From assembly GCF_900116005.1 (NCBI RefSeq), contig NZ_FOYI01000008.1, forward strand, positions 69,501-133,500: a stretch of 64,000 nucleotides of DNA, given 5' to 3'. The notes beneath the pieces are model-generated. The model searched no databases. It worked only from the letters and a program-made list of their open reading frames with translations, and was not told the DNA's origin. Source of the stretch: Poseidonocella sedimentorum. Lineage in GTDB: Bacteria > Pseudomonadota > Alphaproteobacteria > Rhodobacterales > Rhodobacteraceae. A program made the translations under genes and the position numbers. Within the stretch, counting starts at the first letter, position 1. Each line of letters opens with the position of its first letter. Below, one piece after another: positions 34,653 through 44,155 of the stretch.

Positions 34653-35573
34653 ATGTTTGGACTATTCGGGTTGCTGGGTCTGCTGACCACCGGCGCCGCC
34701 CTCTCGGTAATGCTCGGCGATGATGACGAGGAGGACGTCATCACGGGCACCGATGAGGATGACGAAATCACCGGTGGCGACGAGGGGGACACGATTCTCG
34801 CCGGGGCCGGCAACGACGCGATCGCGGGCGGCGGCGGGGATGACCTGCTCGACGGCGGTGACGGCGACGATTTCGCGCTCGGCGAGGAGGGGGACGATAC
34901 CCTGCGCGGCGGCGATGGCGCCGATTACCTCGTGGGGGAGAGCGGCGCGGATGCGATTCTTGGCGGCGCGGGCGACGATACGCTCTATGGCAGCGCGGGG
35001 GACGACTGGCTTTCGGGGGAAGGCGAGGACGACCAGCTCATCGGCGGGCCGGGGGACGACACGCTCTGGGGCGGCGCCGGCGATGACAGCCTTGAGGGCG
35101 GGCTCGGCGATGACGCCCTCTCAGGCGGCGCGGGCCAGGACACGCTGATGGGCGGCGCGGGCGATGATCTGCTCGACGGGCGCGAGGGCGAGACCGCGGC
35201 AGAGCCGGACTACCTCAACGGCGGCGCGGGCGACGATACGCTGATGGCTGGCGCGGGCGATATCCTCTCCGGGGGAAGCGGCGCGGACACCTTCGTTGCC
35301 GAGGCGCCCGCCGAAGGTATTCCCGCTGATGGCACGGCGGAGATCGACGCAGACGAGCCGCCGGCGCAAATCATGGATTTCGTCGCCTCTGAAGATAGCC
35401 TCGTCATCCACTATGAGGGCACCGACGAGCTCCCGCCGGATATCCGCGTCGAGCCGGACCCGGATAGCCCGGAGGCCAGCCTTGTCTCTCTGGACGGCCA
35501 GGTTGTCCTGCGCGTCTTGGGCGATGCGCCCCCTCTGCCGGAAGACATCACGCTCATTGCCATCGGTCAGTGA
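34653..35573 (+). CDS. RTX (haemolysin-type calcium-binding) repeat protein
   Basis: A 306-residue protein. It starts with one hydrophobic segment (MFGLFGLLGLLTTGAALSVML), then about fifteen calcium-binding nonapeptides of the GGxGxDxxx type (residues about 30-215, for example GGAGDDTLYGSAGDDWLSG), and a C-terminal domain after residue 220 with IMDFVASEDSLVIHYEG. Family knowledge: such beta-rolls fold on calcium after type I secretion. No secretion ABC transporter is near, and the N-terminal hydrophobic stretch suggests membrane anchoring or a signal-anchor instead. Function is unknown. Confidence 0.88.
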   Translation: MFGLFGLLGLLTTGAALSVMLGDDDEEDVITGTDEDDEITGGDEGDTILAGAGNDAIAGGGGDDLLDGGDGDDFALGEEGDDTLRGGDGADYLVGESGADAILGGAGDDTLYGSAGDDWLSGEGEDDQLIGGPGDDTLWGGAGDDSLEGGLGDDALSGGAGQDTLMGGAGDDLLDGREGETAAEPDYLNGGAGDDTLMAGAGDILSGGSGADTFVAEAPAEGIPADGTAEIDADEPPAQIMDFVASEDSLVIHYEGTDELPPDIRVEPDPDSPEASLVSLDGQVVLRVLGDAPPLPEDITLIAIGQ

Positions 35574-35630
35574 TCTGCGACTCGATGCGGGGCAATCGCC
35601 CGCTGGGAGTCGGCGCGTCTTTGGAAGCTG

Positions 35631-36284
35631 TCAGAACGGCGTCTTGGCGCGAAAGCGCAGGCCGCGCCCCCCGTCGGGATGGCGCAGCCGAAGCTCCTCC
35701 GAATGCAGCATCAGCCGGGAATGCGCCGCGAGCGTCTCTTCGGCATAGAGCGGATCGCCCAGTATCGGGTGACCGATGGCCAGCATATGGACGCGCAACT
35801 GGTGGCTGCGCCCGGTCTTCGGAAAGAGCCGCACCCGGCTTTCCTCCGGCCCGGTCTTGACCGCCTTGTATCGCGTCTGCGCCGGCCGGCCCGTCTCGTG
35901 GTCAACCTTCTGCAAGGGGCGGTTGGGCCAATCCACCGTCAGCGGCAGGTCGATTTCTCCCTCCGCCGGATCGAGGCACCCGGCGACCCGCGCAATATAG
36001 ATCTTGCGCACCTGCCGCTTCTCGAACTGAAGCCCCAGATGCCGCTGCGCATTCGGGGTCTGGGCAAAAACCATAACGCCCGATGTGTCCCGATCCAGCC
36101 GGTGCACCAAGAGCACGCCGGGAAAGACCTGCTCCAGCCGGGCGATCAGGCAGTCGGCAAGCTCCGGCCCCTTGCCCGGCACCGACAGCAGCCCCGCCGG
36201 TTTGTTGACAATGATGATCTCGTGATCCTCATGCAGCACTTCGATCGGATCGGCGGGCGGATTGTAAGGGGTGGAGACCGGCAC
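35631..36284 (-). CDS. RluA-family pseudouridine synthase
   Basis: A 217-residue enzyme with HEDHEIIIVNKPAGLLSVPGKG, the catalytic aspartate in LLVHRLDRDTSGVMVFAQT, and the C-terminal KTGRSHQLRVHMLAIGHPILGDPLYAEE. It lacks an S4 domain, like RluA, so 23S rRNA and tRNA positions are possible targets. I use the GTG at 36284, one base after the GFA stop; the longer frame to 36758 is antisense read-through of the GFA gene. The pair GFA-pseudouridine synthase is probably one transcript. Confidence 0.9.
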   Translation of the reverse strand: MPVSTPYNPPADPIEVLHEDHEIIIVNKPAGLLSVPGKGPELADCLIARLEQVFPGVLLVHRLDRDTSGVMVFAQTPNAQRHLGLQFEKRQVRKIYIARVAGCLDPAEGEIDLPLTVDWPNRPLQKVDHETGRPAQTRYKAVKTGPEESRVRLFPKTGRSHQLRVHMLAIGHPILGDPLYAEETLAAHSRLMLHSEELRLRHPDGGRGLRFRAKTPF

Positions 36285-36285
36285 G

Positions 36286-36705
36286 TCAGCTGCCCTCCCC
36301 AAGCGCGAGCACGTCGGGAGAGACCCCGCCCGAACAGCGCGAGACGCCGTCTTCCAACCCGTAATAATCCCCCATGTCAGCGGTGAAAATATGCATCGCT
36401 GTGTGCAGCCCGGTGTCCCCGTCGAGCGCGCCCGCGGCGACCGAAATCTGCGCCGCGCCGTCCACGCGATAGAAGAGCGACGACCCGCAGGACCGGCAAA
36501 ACCCGCGCTCGCTTGTGACCGAGGACCGGAACCAGCCAAGCGCCTCCTCGTGCCGCAGAATGAGCCCCTCCGACGCGACCGCCGTGGCGGCCCAGAAGTG
36601 GCCCGATGTCTTGCGGCATGTGGTGCAATGACAGCCAAACACCGGGCGCAATGGCCCATGCAGCTCGAAGGCCACCGCGCCGCAGGCACAGGATCCGCCC
36701 AGCAT
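36286..36705 (-). CDS. GFA family (CENP-V/glutathione-dependent formaldehyde-activating) protein
   Basis: A 139-residue zinc-binding protein of the GFA/CENP-V fold. The cysteines lie in GGSCACGAV, GCHCTTCRKTSG and FCRSCGSSLFYR. One member activates formaldehyde with glutathione; most have no known substrate. The ATG at 36705 has AGAGG before it and is preferred to 36765, which would add 20 unrelated residues. It is translated just before the RluA-family gene. Confidence 0.87.
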   Translation of the reverse strand: MLGGSCACGAVAFELHGPLRPVFGCHCTTCRKTSGHFWAATAVASEGLILRHEEALGWFRSSVTSERGFCRSCGSSLFYRVDGAAQISVAAGALDGDTGLHTAMHIFTADMGDYYGLEDGVSRCSGGVSPDVLALGEGS

Positions 36706-36848
36706 CTCGCCTCTCCCTTTTGTCCGATCGGCCCGGACCCTGACGGCGCGCCCGGCAAAAGCCAAGCGAAATCAGTTGCGCGGTTAAACTCGGGGAAAGG
36801 ATTTGGGCCCTAATCTGCGCTCAATCCAGACGCAGCCCCACGGATATC

Positions 36849-37190
36849 ATGGACATCCAGCTTCAATCCCACCCCAAGGCGGACATCGTGCATGTCGGCA
36901 TCAGCCGTATCGACGCCGGGTGCGCGATTCAATTCAAGGACTCGGTGCGCGCCCTGCTCGACAAGCTCGGCGACCGTGTCATCCTCGATCTCGGGCAGGT
37001 CGAATTCGTCGATTCCAGCGGCCTCGGCGCGATCGTGGCCAGCATGAAGATCCTCAACGGGGGCGGCAGCCAGCTTGAACTGGCCGCGCTCCAACCCAAC
37101 GTGAACAAGGTCTTCCGCCTCACGCGGATGGACAAGGTCTTCGTCATCCACGGCTCTCCCGCCGAAGCACTGGAGCGTCGGGTGTCCTGA
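36849..37190 (+). CDS. STAS-domain anti-sigma factor antagonist
   Basis: A 113-residue STAS protein like SpoIIAA/RsbV. The phosphorylatable serine is expected at residue 56 in EFVDSSGLGAIVASMK. In such partner-switch systems the unphosphorylated antagonist binds a kinase/anti-sigma factor. The next gene, 13 bases on, encodes that ATPase type. No sigma factor or PP2C phosphatase is in the immediate neighbourhood, so the controlled output is elsewhere or not a sigma factor. Confidence 0.88.
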   Translation: MDIQLQSHPKADIVHVGISRIDAGCAIQFKDSVRALLDKLGDRVILDLGQVEFVDSSGLGAIVASMKILNGGGSQLELAALQPNVNKVFRLTRMDKVFVIHGSPAEALERRVS

Positions 37191-37203
37191 CGGAATAACG
37201 ACC

Positions 37204-37638
37204 ATGTGCCTGGCCAGCGACCCCGGACTGACCTTCGAATGCATTGCGACACATGCCTCCATTCGCTGCGTATTGGGGCGAATCGTCGCTTGCCTGCACT
37301 CCGAACGGCTGAGCACGGATCGGGTGAGCGATGTGCAGATCGTGCTCGCGGAGGCGCTCAACAACATCGTGTTGCATTCGGGCTGTGCCCCCACCGACCG
37401 GATCACCGTCACGCTCAAGCTGCGCGCGGGTCGACTGGAGGTCGAGATCCTGGATTGCGGCAATCCGATGACCGAGCCCCTGCCCCGGCCGTGCCCGCTT
37501 CGGCCCGAGACCTTGCCCGTGCAGGAGTTGCCGGAGGGGCGGTTCGGCTGGCTCATCTTGCACAAATTGACGCAGGATATCGCGCATCGGCGGGTCGGCA
37601 TCCATAATCTTTTGAGCTTTTCGATTACGGCGCAGTGA
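37204..37638 (+). CDS. RsbW/SpoIIAB-like serine kinase (HATPase domain)
   Basis: A 144-residue GHKL-type ATPase. The N-box is VSDVQIVLAEALNNIVLHS and the G1-like region LEVEILDCGNPM, with RFGWLILHKLTQD near the end. It resembles anti-sigma kinases that phosphorylate a STAS antagonist such as the one encoded just upstream. Length is normal for RsbW relatives. The 13-base spacing supports co-expression. Target of the switch is unknown. Confidence 0.83.
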   Translation: MCLASDPGLTFECIATHASIRCVLGRIVACLHSERLSTDRVSDVQIVLAEALNNIVLHSGCAPTDRITVTLKLRAGRLEVEILDCGNPMTEPLPRPCPLRPETLPVQELPEGRFGWLILHKLTQDIAHRRVGIHNLLSFSITAQ

Positions 37639-37666
37639 GATTGCCCCCGCGCGCGGTGGCCGGCCA

Positions 37667-37695
37667 TTGGCACCGCCCCGCGCGCCCGCTAGCCT
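37667..37695 (+). promoter_or_regulatory. candidate sigma70-type promoter of the gamma-glutamyltransferase gene
   Basis: TTGGCA (37667-37672), exactly 17 bases, TAGCCT (37690-37695). The ATG is 37 bases after the -10 box and has GAGGGGG upstream. Confidence 0.45.
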
Positions 37696-37732
37696 GCTCC
37701 GACTGATTCAAGTCATGACACGAGGGGGCTTC

Positions 37733-39310
37733 ATGCGCGATTTCCATCTTCCGGGCCGGTCGGAGGTCCTTGCTGAAAACGGCATGGTCGCGACCTCCCA
37801 CCCGCTGGCCGCACAAGCTGCGCTCGACGTGCTCAAACGCGGCGGGACCGCGATGGATGCGGCGATTTGTGGCGCGGTGCTGCTGGGGATTTGCGAGCCG
37901 CAGATGACCGGGCTCGGGGGCGATTGCTTCGTGCTCTGGTCGCGCCCCGGCGAGACGCGCATTCGGGCGATGAACGGCTCGGGGCGCGCACCCGCCGCCG
38001 CCAGCGCAGAGGCGATGCGCGCCGAAGGCCACGCGGCGATGCCGCTCAATGACGCGCGCTCCGTCACCATCCCCACCGCTGTCGACGCCTTCTGCCAGCT
38101 GAGTGAAAGCGATGGGCGGCTGGGGCTCGATGCCCTGCTGGCACCGGCGATCCACTATGCCGAAAGCGGCGTACCCGTCGCGCCGCGGGTGGCCTTTGAC
38201 TGGCCGGCCTGTGCGGAAATCCTGCAAGGCCCGGCGCTGCGGCATTACTTGCCGGAGGGCCAGCCGCCCAAGGTCGGCGCGCGGTTCGCGCTTCCCGCCC
38301 AGGCCGAGGCACTGCGGGCGATCGCGCGCGAGGGGCGCGACGGGTTCTACCGCGGCCCGGTCTCCGAAGACATGGTGCGCGGCCTCAATGATGCCGGAGG
38401 CTGGCACAGCGAGGCCGATTTCGCCGCCGCGCGGGCGGACCTCGTCGAGCCGATCTCGGGCCACTACGGCGGCGTCGATCTCGTCGAGCATCCGCCTAAC
38501 GGGCAAGGCGCGACGGCGATCCTGATGCTCAACATCCTCGCCCAGTTCGACCTTGCGGCGATGGATCCCTTCGGCGCGGAACGCGCCCATATCGAGGCCG
38601 AGGCCGCCAAGCTCGCCTATGACGCGCGCAACCGGTTCCTCGCCGATCCCGATCATTGCACCCGGCTTGATCACATGCTCTCGCCAGAGACGGCAAAGGG
38701 CCTCGCCGCGCTGATCGATCCGGCGCGCGCCATGGCCTCCCCCACCGCGACCAGCGAGGCGGTGCATCGCGACACGGTCTATATCTGCGCGGTGGATCGC
38801 GACGGGATGGCGGTCTCGCTGATCTATTCGATCTTCCACGGCTTTGGCTCGGGGATTGCCTCGGACCGCTACGGCATCCTGTTCCAGAACCGCGGCGCGG
38901 GCTTTTCGCTCACCCCCGGCCATGCCAACGAGCTTGCCCCCGGCAAGCGCCCGATGCACACGATCATCCCCGCGATGCTCAAGGAGGATGGGCGGGTCTC
39001 GGCCGTCTTCGGGGTCATGGGCGGGGCTTATCAGCCGAACGGGCATGCGCGCGTGCTCAGCAACCTGCGGACCTACGGGCTCGGGCTGCAAGAGGCGCTC
39101 GATGCGCCGCGCAGCTTTTTTGACGACGGGGCACTGACGGTGGAGCGCGGCTATTCTGATGAAGTGCGCGCGGCGCTGGCCGAGAAGGGCCACGCCGTGG
39201 AGATCCCCGACAAGCCCATCGGGGGGGCGCAGGCGATCGAGATCCGGGCCGATGGCGTGCTTGTCGGTGCGTCCGACCCGCGCAAGGACGGCTGCGCGCT
39301 CGGGTACTAG
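37733..39310 (+). CDS. gamma-glutamyltransferase family protein
   Basis: A 525-residue Ntn-hydrolase of the gamma-glutamyltranspeptidase family. The autoprocessing site is HRDTVYICAVDRDGMAVSLIYSIFHGFGSG, where the threonine becomes the N-terminal nucleophile of the small subunit; earlier blocks are GMVATSHPLAAQAALDVLKRGGTAMDAAI and GLGGDCFVLW, and GAGFSLTPGHANELAPGKRP is the usual small-subunit motif. No signal peptide is visible, which fits acylases or oxamate amidohydrolase-like members rather than periplasmic GGT. Substrate is uncertain. The stop codon lies inside a perfect palindrome. Confidence 0.92.
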   Translation: MRDFHLPGRSEVLAENGMVATSHPLAAQAALDVLKRGGTAMDAAICGAVLLGICEPQMTGLGGDCFVLWSRPGETRIRAMNGSGRAPAAASAEAMRAEGHAAMPLNDARSVTIPTAVDAFCQLSESDGRLGLDALLAPAIHYAESGVPVAPRVAFDWPACAEILQGPALRHYLPEGQPPKVGARFALPAQAEALRAIAREGRDGFYRGPVSEDMVRGLNDAGGWHSEADFAAARADLVEPISGHYGGVDLVEHPPNGQGATAILMLNILAQFDLAAMDPFGAERAHIEAEAAKLAYDARNRFLADPDHCTRLDHMLSPETAKGLAALIDPARAMASPTATSEAVHRDTVYICAVDRDGMAVSLIYSIFHGFGSGIASDRYGILFQNRGAGFSLTPGHANELAPGKRPMHTIIPAMLKEDGRVSAVFGVMGGAYQPNGHARVLSNLRTYGLGLQEALDAPRSFFDDGALTVERGYSDEVRAALAEKGHAVEIPDKPIGGAQAIEIRADGVLVGASDPRKDGCALGY

Positions 39311-39319
39311 TACCCGAGC
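39298..39319. terminator. perfect 22-base palindrome at the ggt stop codon
   Basis: The half-site GCTCGGGTACT is followed by its exact complement, with the TAG stop of the gamma-glutamyltransferase gene at 39308-39310 in the centre. It lies between convergent genes (hspQ ends at 39327). No T run follows, so termination is likely but not certain. Confidence 0.45.
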
Positions 39320-39326
39320 CGGCCGC

Positions 39327-39653
39327 TCAATTCAGGCGAAGTTCGAGCGGATAGCTCCCGTCTTCGAAGGGGCCGAAGATATCCTCGATATCGGGGTGCC
39401 CGACCGGCCCGCCGCTATGGTCGTCGACGAGGTTCTGCTCGGAGACATAGGCGATGTAGTAGGATTGCTCGTTTTCGGCGAGCAGGTGATAGAACGGCTG
39501 CTCCTTGGAGGGGCGCCGGTTCTCGGGGATCGAATCGTACCACTCTTCGGTATTGTTGAACTCCGGATCGACGTCGAAGATCACCCCGCGAAACGGGTGA
39601 AGCCGGTGGCGTACGACCTGGCCGAGACGGTATTTGGCGTGGCTTTTAATCAT
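39327..39653 (-). CDS. hspQ: heat shock protein HspQ
   Basis: A 108-residue protein with KYRLGQVVRHRLHPFRGVIFDVDPEF and the SIPENRRPSKEQPFYHLLAENEQSYYIAYVSEQNLV segment, diagnostic of HspQ (YccV, hemimethylated oriC-binding family). E. coli HspQ is a Lon specificity factor that also binds hemimethylated oriC. It is convergent with the gamma-glutamyltransferase gene. No clear heat-shock promoter was found in the 200 bases upstream. Confidence 0.92.
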   Translation of the reverse strand: MIKSHAKYRLGQVVRHRLHPFRGVIFDVDPEFNNTEEWYDSIPENRRPSKEQPFYHLLAENEQSYYIAYVSEQNLVDDHSGGPVGHPDIEDIFGPFEDGSYPLELRLN

Positions 39654-39865
39654 GTCACCTTATCCAAGGACGCAAGATGGCACGGGTATCAGCCGGAGTC
39701 CATCGCTGCAACTGCACTGGGGTTGAAACAGTGTGTCCCACCTTGGGGCCCGTTGCGCCGGGCGCGGGGCGCGGTCTGTCTGAATAGTGATTTCATTGAG
39801 CAGCATCTTGCGGTAGTCTGGCGGCGAGAGCCGGAAAACGGCCCAATATATCGAGCGAGAGGCCC

Positions 39866-40453
39866 ATGAGCAGAGTTTTTTGCGCGCTGTTGTGTATTGT
39901 TTTGCTGTCGTCCTGCGGCAGCGGCAACTACTCGGCGCCCCGTAACCTAGACAACGCCTGCAGCATCCTGCGCGAGCGCCCCACCTATGCCCGCGCCTTC
40001 GCGGCGACCGAGCGGAAATACGGCGTCCCGGTGCATGTGCAGATGGCGACGATTTACCAGGAAAGCAAATTCATCGGCAACGCGCGCACGCCCTTCCGCT
40101 ATGCGCTCGGGATCATTCCGATGGGCCGGCAAAGTTCGGCCTATGGCTATTCGCAGGCGCTCGACGGGACCTGGGATGAATACCGCCAGGAGACCGGCCG
40201 TCGCGGCGCGCGGCGCAACAACATTCGCGACGCGGCCGATTTCATGGGCTGGTACATGACGCTCACCCGCGAGCGCAACGGCATCCCGCTGGGCGATGCG
40301 CGCAACCAGTACCTCGCCTATCACGAGGGCCACACCGGCTATAACCGGGGCAGCTACCGCAACAAATCCTGGCTGGTGGCGGTGTCCAACAGCGTGGGCG
40401 CCCGTGCCGCGATGTATCGCAGCCAGCTCCGGGGCTGTTCCCGCCTGATCTGA
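39866..40453 (+). CDS. lytic transglycosylase-like lipoprotein
   Basis: A 195-residue protein with a lipoprotein signal (FCALLCIVLLSSC, lipobox LSSC with cysteine near residue 17). The body has TERKYGVPVHVQMATIYQESKF (catalytic glutamate in QES), GYSQALDGTWDEYRQETGR and LAYHEGHTGYNRGS, typical of SLT-type transglycosylases. It would cleave peptidoglycan from the outer membrane side. It is monocistronic by context and convergent with lolA. Confidence 0.9.
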   Translation: MSRVFCALLCIVLLSSCGSGNYSAPRNLDNACSILRERPTYARAFAATERKYGVPVHVQMATIYQESKFIGNARTPFRYALGIIPMGRQSSAYGYSQALDGTWDEYRQETGRRGARRNNIRDAADFMGWYMTLTRERNGIPLGDARNQYLAYHEGHTGYNRGSYRNKSWLVAVSNSVGARAAMYRSQLRGCSRLI

Positions 40454-40478
40454 CGCTCTGACCCGGCGCGCGCGGCCC

Positions 40479-41084
40479 CTAGCGGAAGCCGCGCTTGCGC
40501 ATCTCGCCCATGATGTTGAAGAGCACGTCGTTGACGCGTGCGCTGCGATCCAGCTCGCCGAGGATCACGGTCGTCTGGGCGCCGCTGTCATCCGTCACCA
40601 CCCATTGCCGAAGCTCGACCGGCGGGCCGGAGAAGACCAGCCGGATATTGCCGTATTCCGGGTGATCGGGGTCCTGCGCGGTGACGCTGGTGGTGGTGCT
40701 GTCGCTACTGTGGCCGACGACCATGTTGGCGCGGGCAAGATCGACATCGCGGCCCAGCACCACCGAGAGCGGCGTCTCGCGGAGCGGAAACCGCACCGGC
40801 GGCTCGTTGGAGACCGGGTCGAAGACGGCCACTTGCCCGCCGCCCGCCATGACCAGCGCCGCATCGGGCGGATCGTATTCGAAGCGAATCCGGCCGGGCC
40901 GCTTGATGTAGACCGTGCCGGTCGCGATCGTCCCGTCGGGGTTGATCTGGGTGAATTCCCCGACGCCCGATTGCAGCGCGTTGAGATGCGCCGAGAGATC
41001 GGACAGCGGCAGTTTTTCGGCGCTCGCGGCACCGGATCCAAGCGAAAGCGCGGCGACGAGCGCCATCTGAGCAAGTCTTTTCAT
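40479..41084 (-). CDS. lolA: outer-membrane lipoprotein carrier LolA family
   Basis: A 201-residue periplasmic protein with a signal peptide (MKRLAQMALVAALSLGSGAASA) and the LolA fold: LSAHLNALQSGVGEFTQINPDGTIATGTVYIKRPGRIRFEYDPP, VAVFDPVSNEP and ILGELDRSARVNDVLFNI. It carries lipoproteins from LolCDE to LolB. The frame extends to 41306 but only the ATG at 41084 gives a signal peptide. It follows ftsK (80 bases) on the same strand, a frequent arrangement. Confidence 0.9.
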   Translation of the reverse strand: MKRLAQMALVAALSLGSGAASAEKLPLSDLSAHLNALQSGVGEFTQINPDGTIATGTVYIKRPGRIRFEYDPPDAALVMAGGGQVAVFDPVSNEPPVRFPLRETPLSVVLGRDVDLARANMVVGHSSDSTTTSVTAQDPDHPEYGNIRLVFSGPPVELRQWVVTDDSGAQTTVILGELDRSARVNDVLFNIMGEMRKRGFR

Positions 41085-41164
41085 GACCTTTGAGATAAGG
41101 GCCCGCGGCCCGTCTGAAAAGGCAACTGTTGATCCCGTTGTGCGGCGTCGGCGGGATGGCGCCG

Positions 41165-44149
41165 TTATTGCTCGGGGACGAGGATCTCGCGTTTGCCCAC
41201 GTGATTGGCGGGCGAGACGAGGCTTTCCTCCTCCATCTGCTCCACGAGCCGGGCGGCCTTGTTGTAGCCGATGCCGAGCTTGCGCTGGATGTAAGAGGTC
41301 GAGCATTTACGATCCTTGATCACGATCGCCACCGCCTGATCATAGAGCGCGTCCTCGCCATTGGTGTTGCCACCGAGCCCGAGCACAAGGTCGATATCGC
41401 TCTCGGCCGCCTCGTCCGGCCCGTCGAGCACACCGCCCACATATTCCGGCGGCCCGTAATCCTTGAGGTAAGTGACGATGTCCTCGACCTCTTCGTCCGA
41501 ACAGAACGGCCCGTGAACGCGGGTGATCTTGGAGCCGCCAGCCATGTAGAGCATGTCGCCCATCCCCAGAAGCTGTTCCGCGCCCTGTTCGCCGAGGATG
41601 GTGCGGCTGTCGATTTTCGACGTCACCTGGAAGGAAATCCGGGTGGGGAAATTGGCCTTGATCGTGCCGGTGATGACATCGACGGAGGGGCGCTGCGTCG
41701 CCATGATGAGGTGGATGCCGGAGGCCCGCGCCATCTGCGCCAGCCGCTGGATACAGGCCTCGATCTCCTTGCCCGCGACCATCATCAGGTCCGCCATCTC
41801 GTCGACGATCACCACGATGAAGGGCAGCAGCTCGGGCGCGAATTCCTCGGTCTCGAAGACCGGATCGCCGGTCTCGTCGTCAAAGCCGGTCTGGACCGTG
41901 CGCGAGAACATCTCGCCCTTGCCGAGCGCGTCGCGCACCCGGCCGTTGTAGCCCTCGATGTTGCGCACGCCCATCTTGGACATCTTGCGATAGCGCTCTT
42001 CCATCTCGCCCACGACCCATTTCAGCGCCACGACGGCCTTTTTCGGGTCGGTCACAACCGGGGAGAGCAGGTGCGGGATGCCGTCATAGACGCTGAGTTC
42101 CAGCATCTTGGGATCGATCATGATCAGGCGGCACTCCTCAGGCGAGAGCTTGTAGAGCAGCGACAGGATCATCGTGTTGATCGCCACCGACTTGCCCGAG
42201 CCCGTGGTCCCCGCGATCAGCAGGTGGGGCATCTTGGCGAGGTTGGCCACCACCGGCGCGCCGCCGATATCCTTGCCGAGCGCGAGGGGGAGGCGCTGGT
42301 TCGCGTCGTCGAACTGGCGGGTCGAGAGGATTTCCCGAAGCGCCACCATTTCGCGTTTCTCATTGGGCAGTTCGATCCCGATGACCGAGCGGCCGGGCAC
42401 GGTCGAGACCCGCGCCGAGAGGGCCGACATGGAGCGCGCGATATCGTCGGCAAGGCCGATGACGCGGGAGGCCTTGAGGCCGGGCGCGGGCTCCAGCTCG
42501 TACATCGTGACCACCGGGCCGGGGCGGACCGAAACGATCTCGCCCTTGACGCCATAGTCATCGAGCACGTTTTCCAGCATCCGCGCGTTTTCCTCCAGCG
42601 CCTCGTCGGAAAGCACGTGGCGTTCGATCTTGGCCGGGCTCATCAGCAGGTCAAGCGGCGGGTGCTCGTAGCCCGCCTCGCCGTCTTCGAAACGGAGCGC
42701 CGGTTGCGCTTCGGCTTGCGCGCGGGCGGAGGGTTGCACCGGTTTGCGCCCCGGGTTTTGCACCACGCGGCGCGGCTCGGGAACAGGGACCTGCATCTGG
42801 GGCGCACGCGCGGGCGCGGCGGGGGTCTGAGCCTCCTCGCCATAGGCCGTCGCGGCGTGGTCTTCGTCCATGTCATAGGCCGCGCTGTCGTAGGGGTCGT
42901 GGTCGTACCCGTCGGCATGGTCGTCCGTATAGCCGCCCTCGACGGCCTCGACGGCCTCGGCGAAGGGATCGGAGGCGGCGGCAAACGCGGCAGGAGCGGC
43001 GGCGCCGGCGGTCAGCGGCGGCTCGGGCGGCAGGCCCGGGGTTTCGGTATAGACCAGCGGCTCGGGCCGGCGCCCGCGCCCCTTGGTCAGCGGGGTCTGG
43101 ACGTCGGGGCTCTTGCGCAGGCGGGCTTGCACCGCATCGCTGATCCGGGCGCGAAGCCGGTCTTCATCCGGCGCGGCCACCTCGGCGTCGACCATGCCAT
43201 CGACCAGCTCGGGCTGCGGCAGGACCGGCATGACCTTGCGACGCAGCGCGGTGAAGAGCCCCGGCGCCGCCTCTGGTTCGGCCTCGGACAGATCGACCGG
43301 CTCGAGGACCATCTCGTCATCGGCAAGCCCACGCTGGGCATGAATTCGCGGCGCATTGGCCAGAACCGGCTCGGCGCGCTGGATCGCGGCCGGGGATGCA
43401 GCGGCAGGGATCGCATCGCCCATATCGACCTCATCCGCCGTTGCCTTGCGCTCTTGCCGCGCGTGGTGCCACTGGGCCGCGCGCCCGCCAGCGCCGCGCG
43501 CACCGCGCACCGTCAGATCGCGCAGGATGGCATAGGCAAAGACCGTGCCCCCAAGGAGGAACCGCCCGATGCGCCGCAGCTCGGGCCGGGTAAACCCGGT
43601 CACGAACAGCAAGAGCGCGAGCGCGCCAAAACCGCTCAGCAGCGCCAGCAGGCGCAGGCCGGTGGCCGCCCCGAAGGGCAGAAGGTTGAGCAGGGCGGCA
43701 AGGACCGTATCGCCGAAGAGCCCGCCGAGGCCGAAGGAATGTGTCCAACTCGCGGGCGGGGAGATCGTCGCGGCATAGAGGCTCGACACGGCGATGGCGA
43801 TGGGAAAGAAGATCAGCCGCCCGATCGCGCGCTCTTCGCCGGCGTGCAGCGCGAACCGCGCGCCCCAGCCCAGCGCCACCAGCGCCAGCCCCCAGGCCGC
43901 CCAGCCGATGATCATGAAGAGAGGCGCCGCGAGGGTCGCGCCGAAGCGACCCATCCAGTTCTGGACCGGCGCGTCGGTGGCGGAAATCCAGCTTGGATCA
44001 TCCGGCGAATAGGAGGCGATCATCGCCACGGCCATGGCCCCGATGAGCAGCAGAACGATACCGAGAAGCTCCTTGCCGCGCCGTTCGATGGCGGCCTGCA
44101 TCTTGCTGTCGAACAGGGGATCGCGTTGTCTGCTCTGATAGGATGCCAT
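41165..44149 (-). CDS. ftsK: DNA translocase FtsK
   Basis: A 994-residue protein. Four N-terminal membrane helices occupy about residues 30-190, a proline/alanine-rich linker runs to about 480, and the ATPase motor has Walker [12 protein letters not shown] near residue 645 and Walker [14 protein letters not shown]. The end holds the gamma winged helix ([40 protein letters not shown]). It pumps chromosome termini through the septum and activates XerCD. The opposite frame of 1,230 codons is a GC artefact. Three genes (aminotransferase, ftsK, lolA) run in the same direction here. Confidence 0.96.
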   Translation of the reverse strand: MASYQSRQRDPLFDSKMQAAIERRGKELLGIVLLLIGAMAVAMIASYSPDDPSWISATDAPVQNWMGRFGATLAAPLFMIIGWAAWGLALVALGWGARFALHAGEERAIGRLIFFPIAIAVSSLYAATISPPASWTHSFGLGGLFGDTVLAALLNLLPFGAATGLRLLALLSGFGALALLLFVTGFTRPELRRIGRFLLGGTVFAYAILRDLTVRGARGAGGRAAQWHHARQERKATADEVDMGDAIPAAASPAAIQRAEPVLANAPRIHAQRGLADDEMVLEPVDLSEAEPEAAPGLFTALRRKVMPVLPQPELVDGMVDAEVAAPDEDRLRARISDAVQARLRKSPDVQTPLTKGRGRRPEPLVYTETPGLPPEPPLTAGAAAPAAFAAASDPFAEAVEAVEGGYTDDHADGYDHDPYDSAAYDMDEDHAATAYGEEAQTPAAPARAPQMQVPVPEPRRVVQNPGRKPVQPSARAQAEAQPALRFEDGEAGYEHPPLDLLMSPAKIERHVLSDEALEENARMLENVLDDYGVKGEIVSVRPGPVVTMYELEPAPGLKASRVIGLADDIARSMSALSARVSTVPGRSVIGIELPNEKREMVALREILSTRQFDDANQRLPLALGKDIGGAPVVANLAKMPHLLIAGTTGSGKSVAINTMILSLLYKLSPEECRLIMIDPKMLELSVYDGIPHLLSPVVTDPKKAVVALKWVVGEMEERYRKMSKMGVRNIEGYNGRVRDALGKGEMFSRTVQTGFDDETGDPVFETEEFAPELLPFIVVIVDEMADLMMVAGKEIEACIQRLAQMARASGIHLIMATQRPSVDVITGTIKANFPTRISFQVTSKIDSRTILGEQGAEQLLGMGDMLYMAGGSKITRVHGPFCSDEEVEDIVTYLKDYGPPEYVGGVLDGPDEAAESDIDLVLGLGGNTNGEDALYDQAVAIVIKDRKCSTSYIQRKLGIGYNKAARLVEQMEEESLVSPANHVGKREILVPEQ

Positions 44150-44155
44150 GACCAG

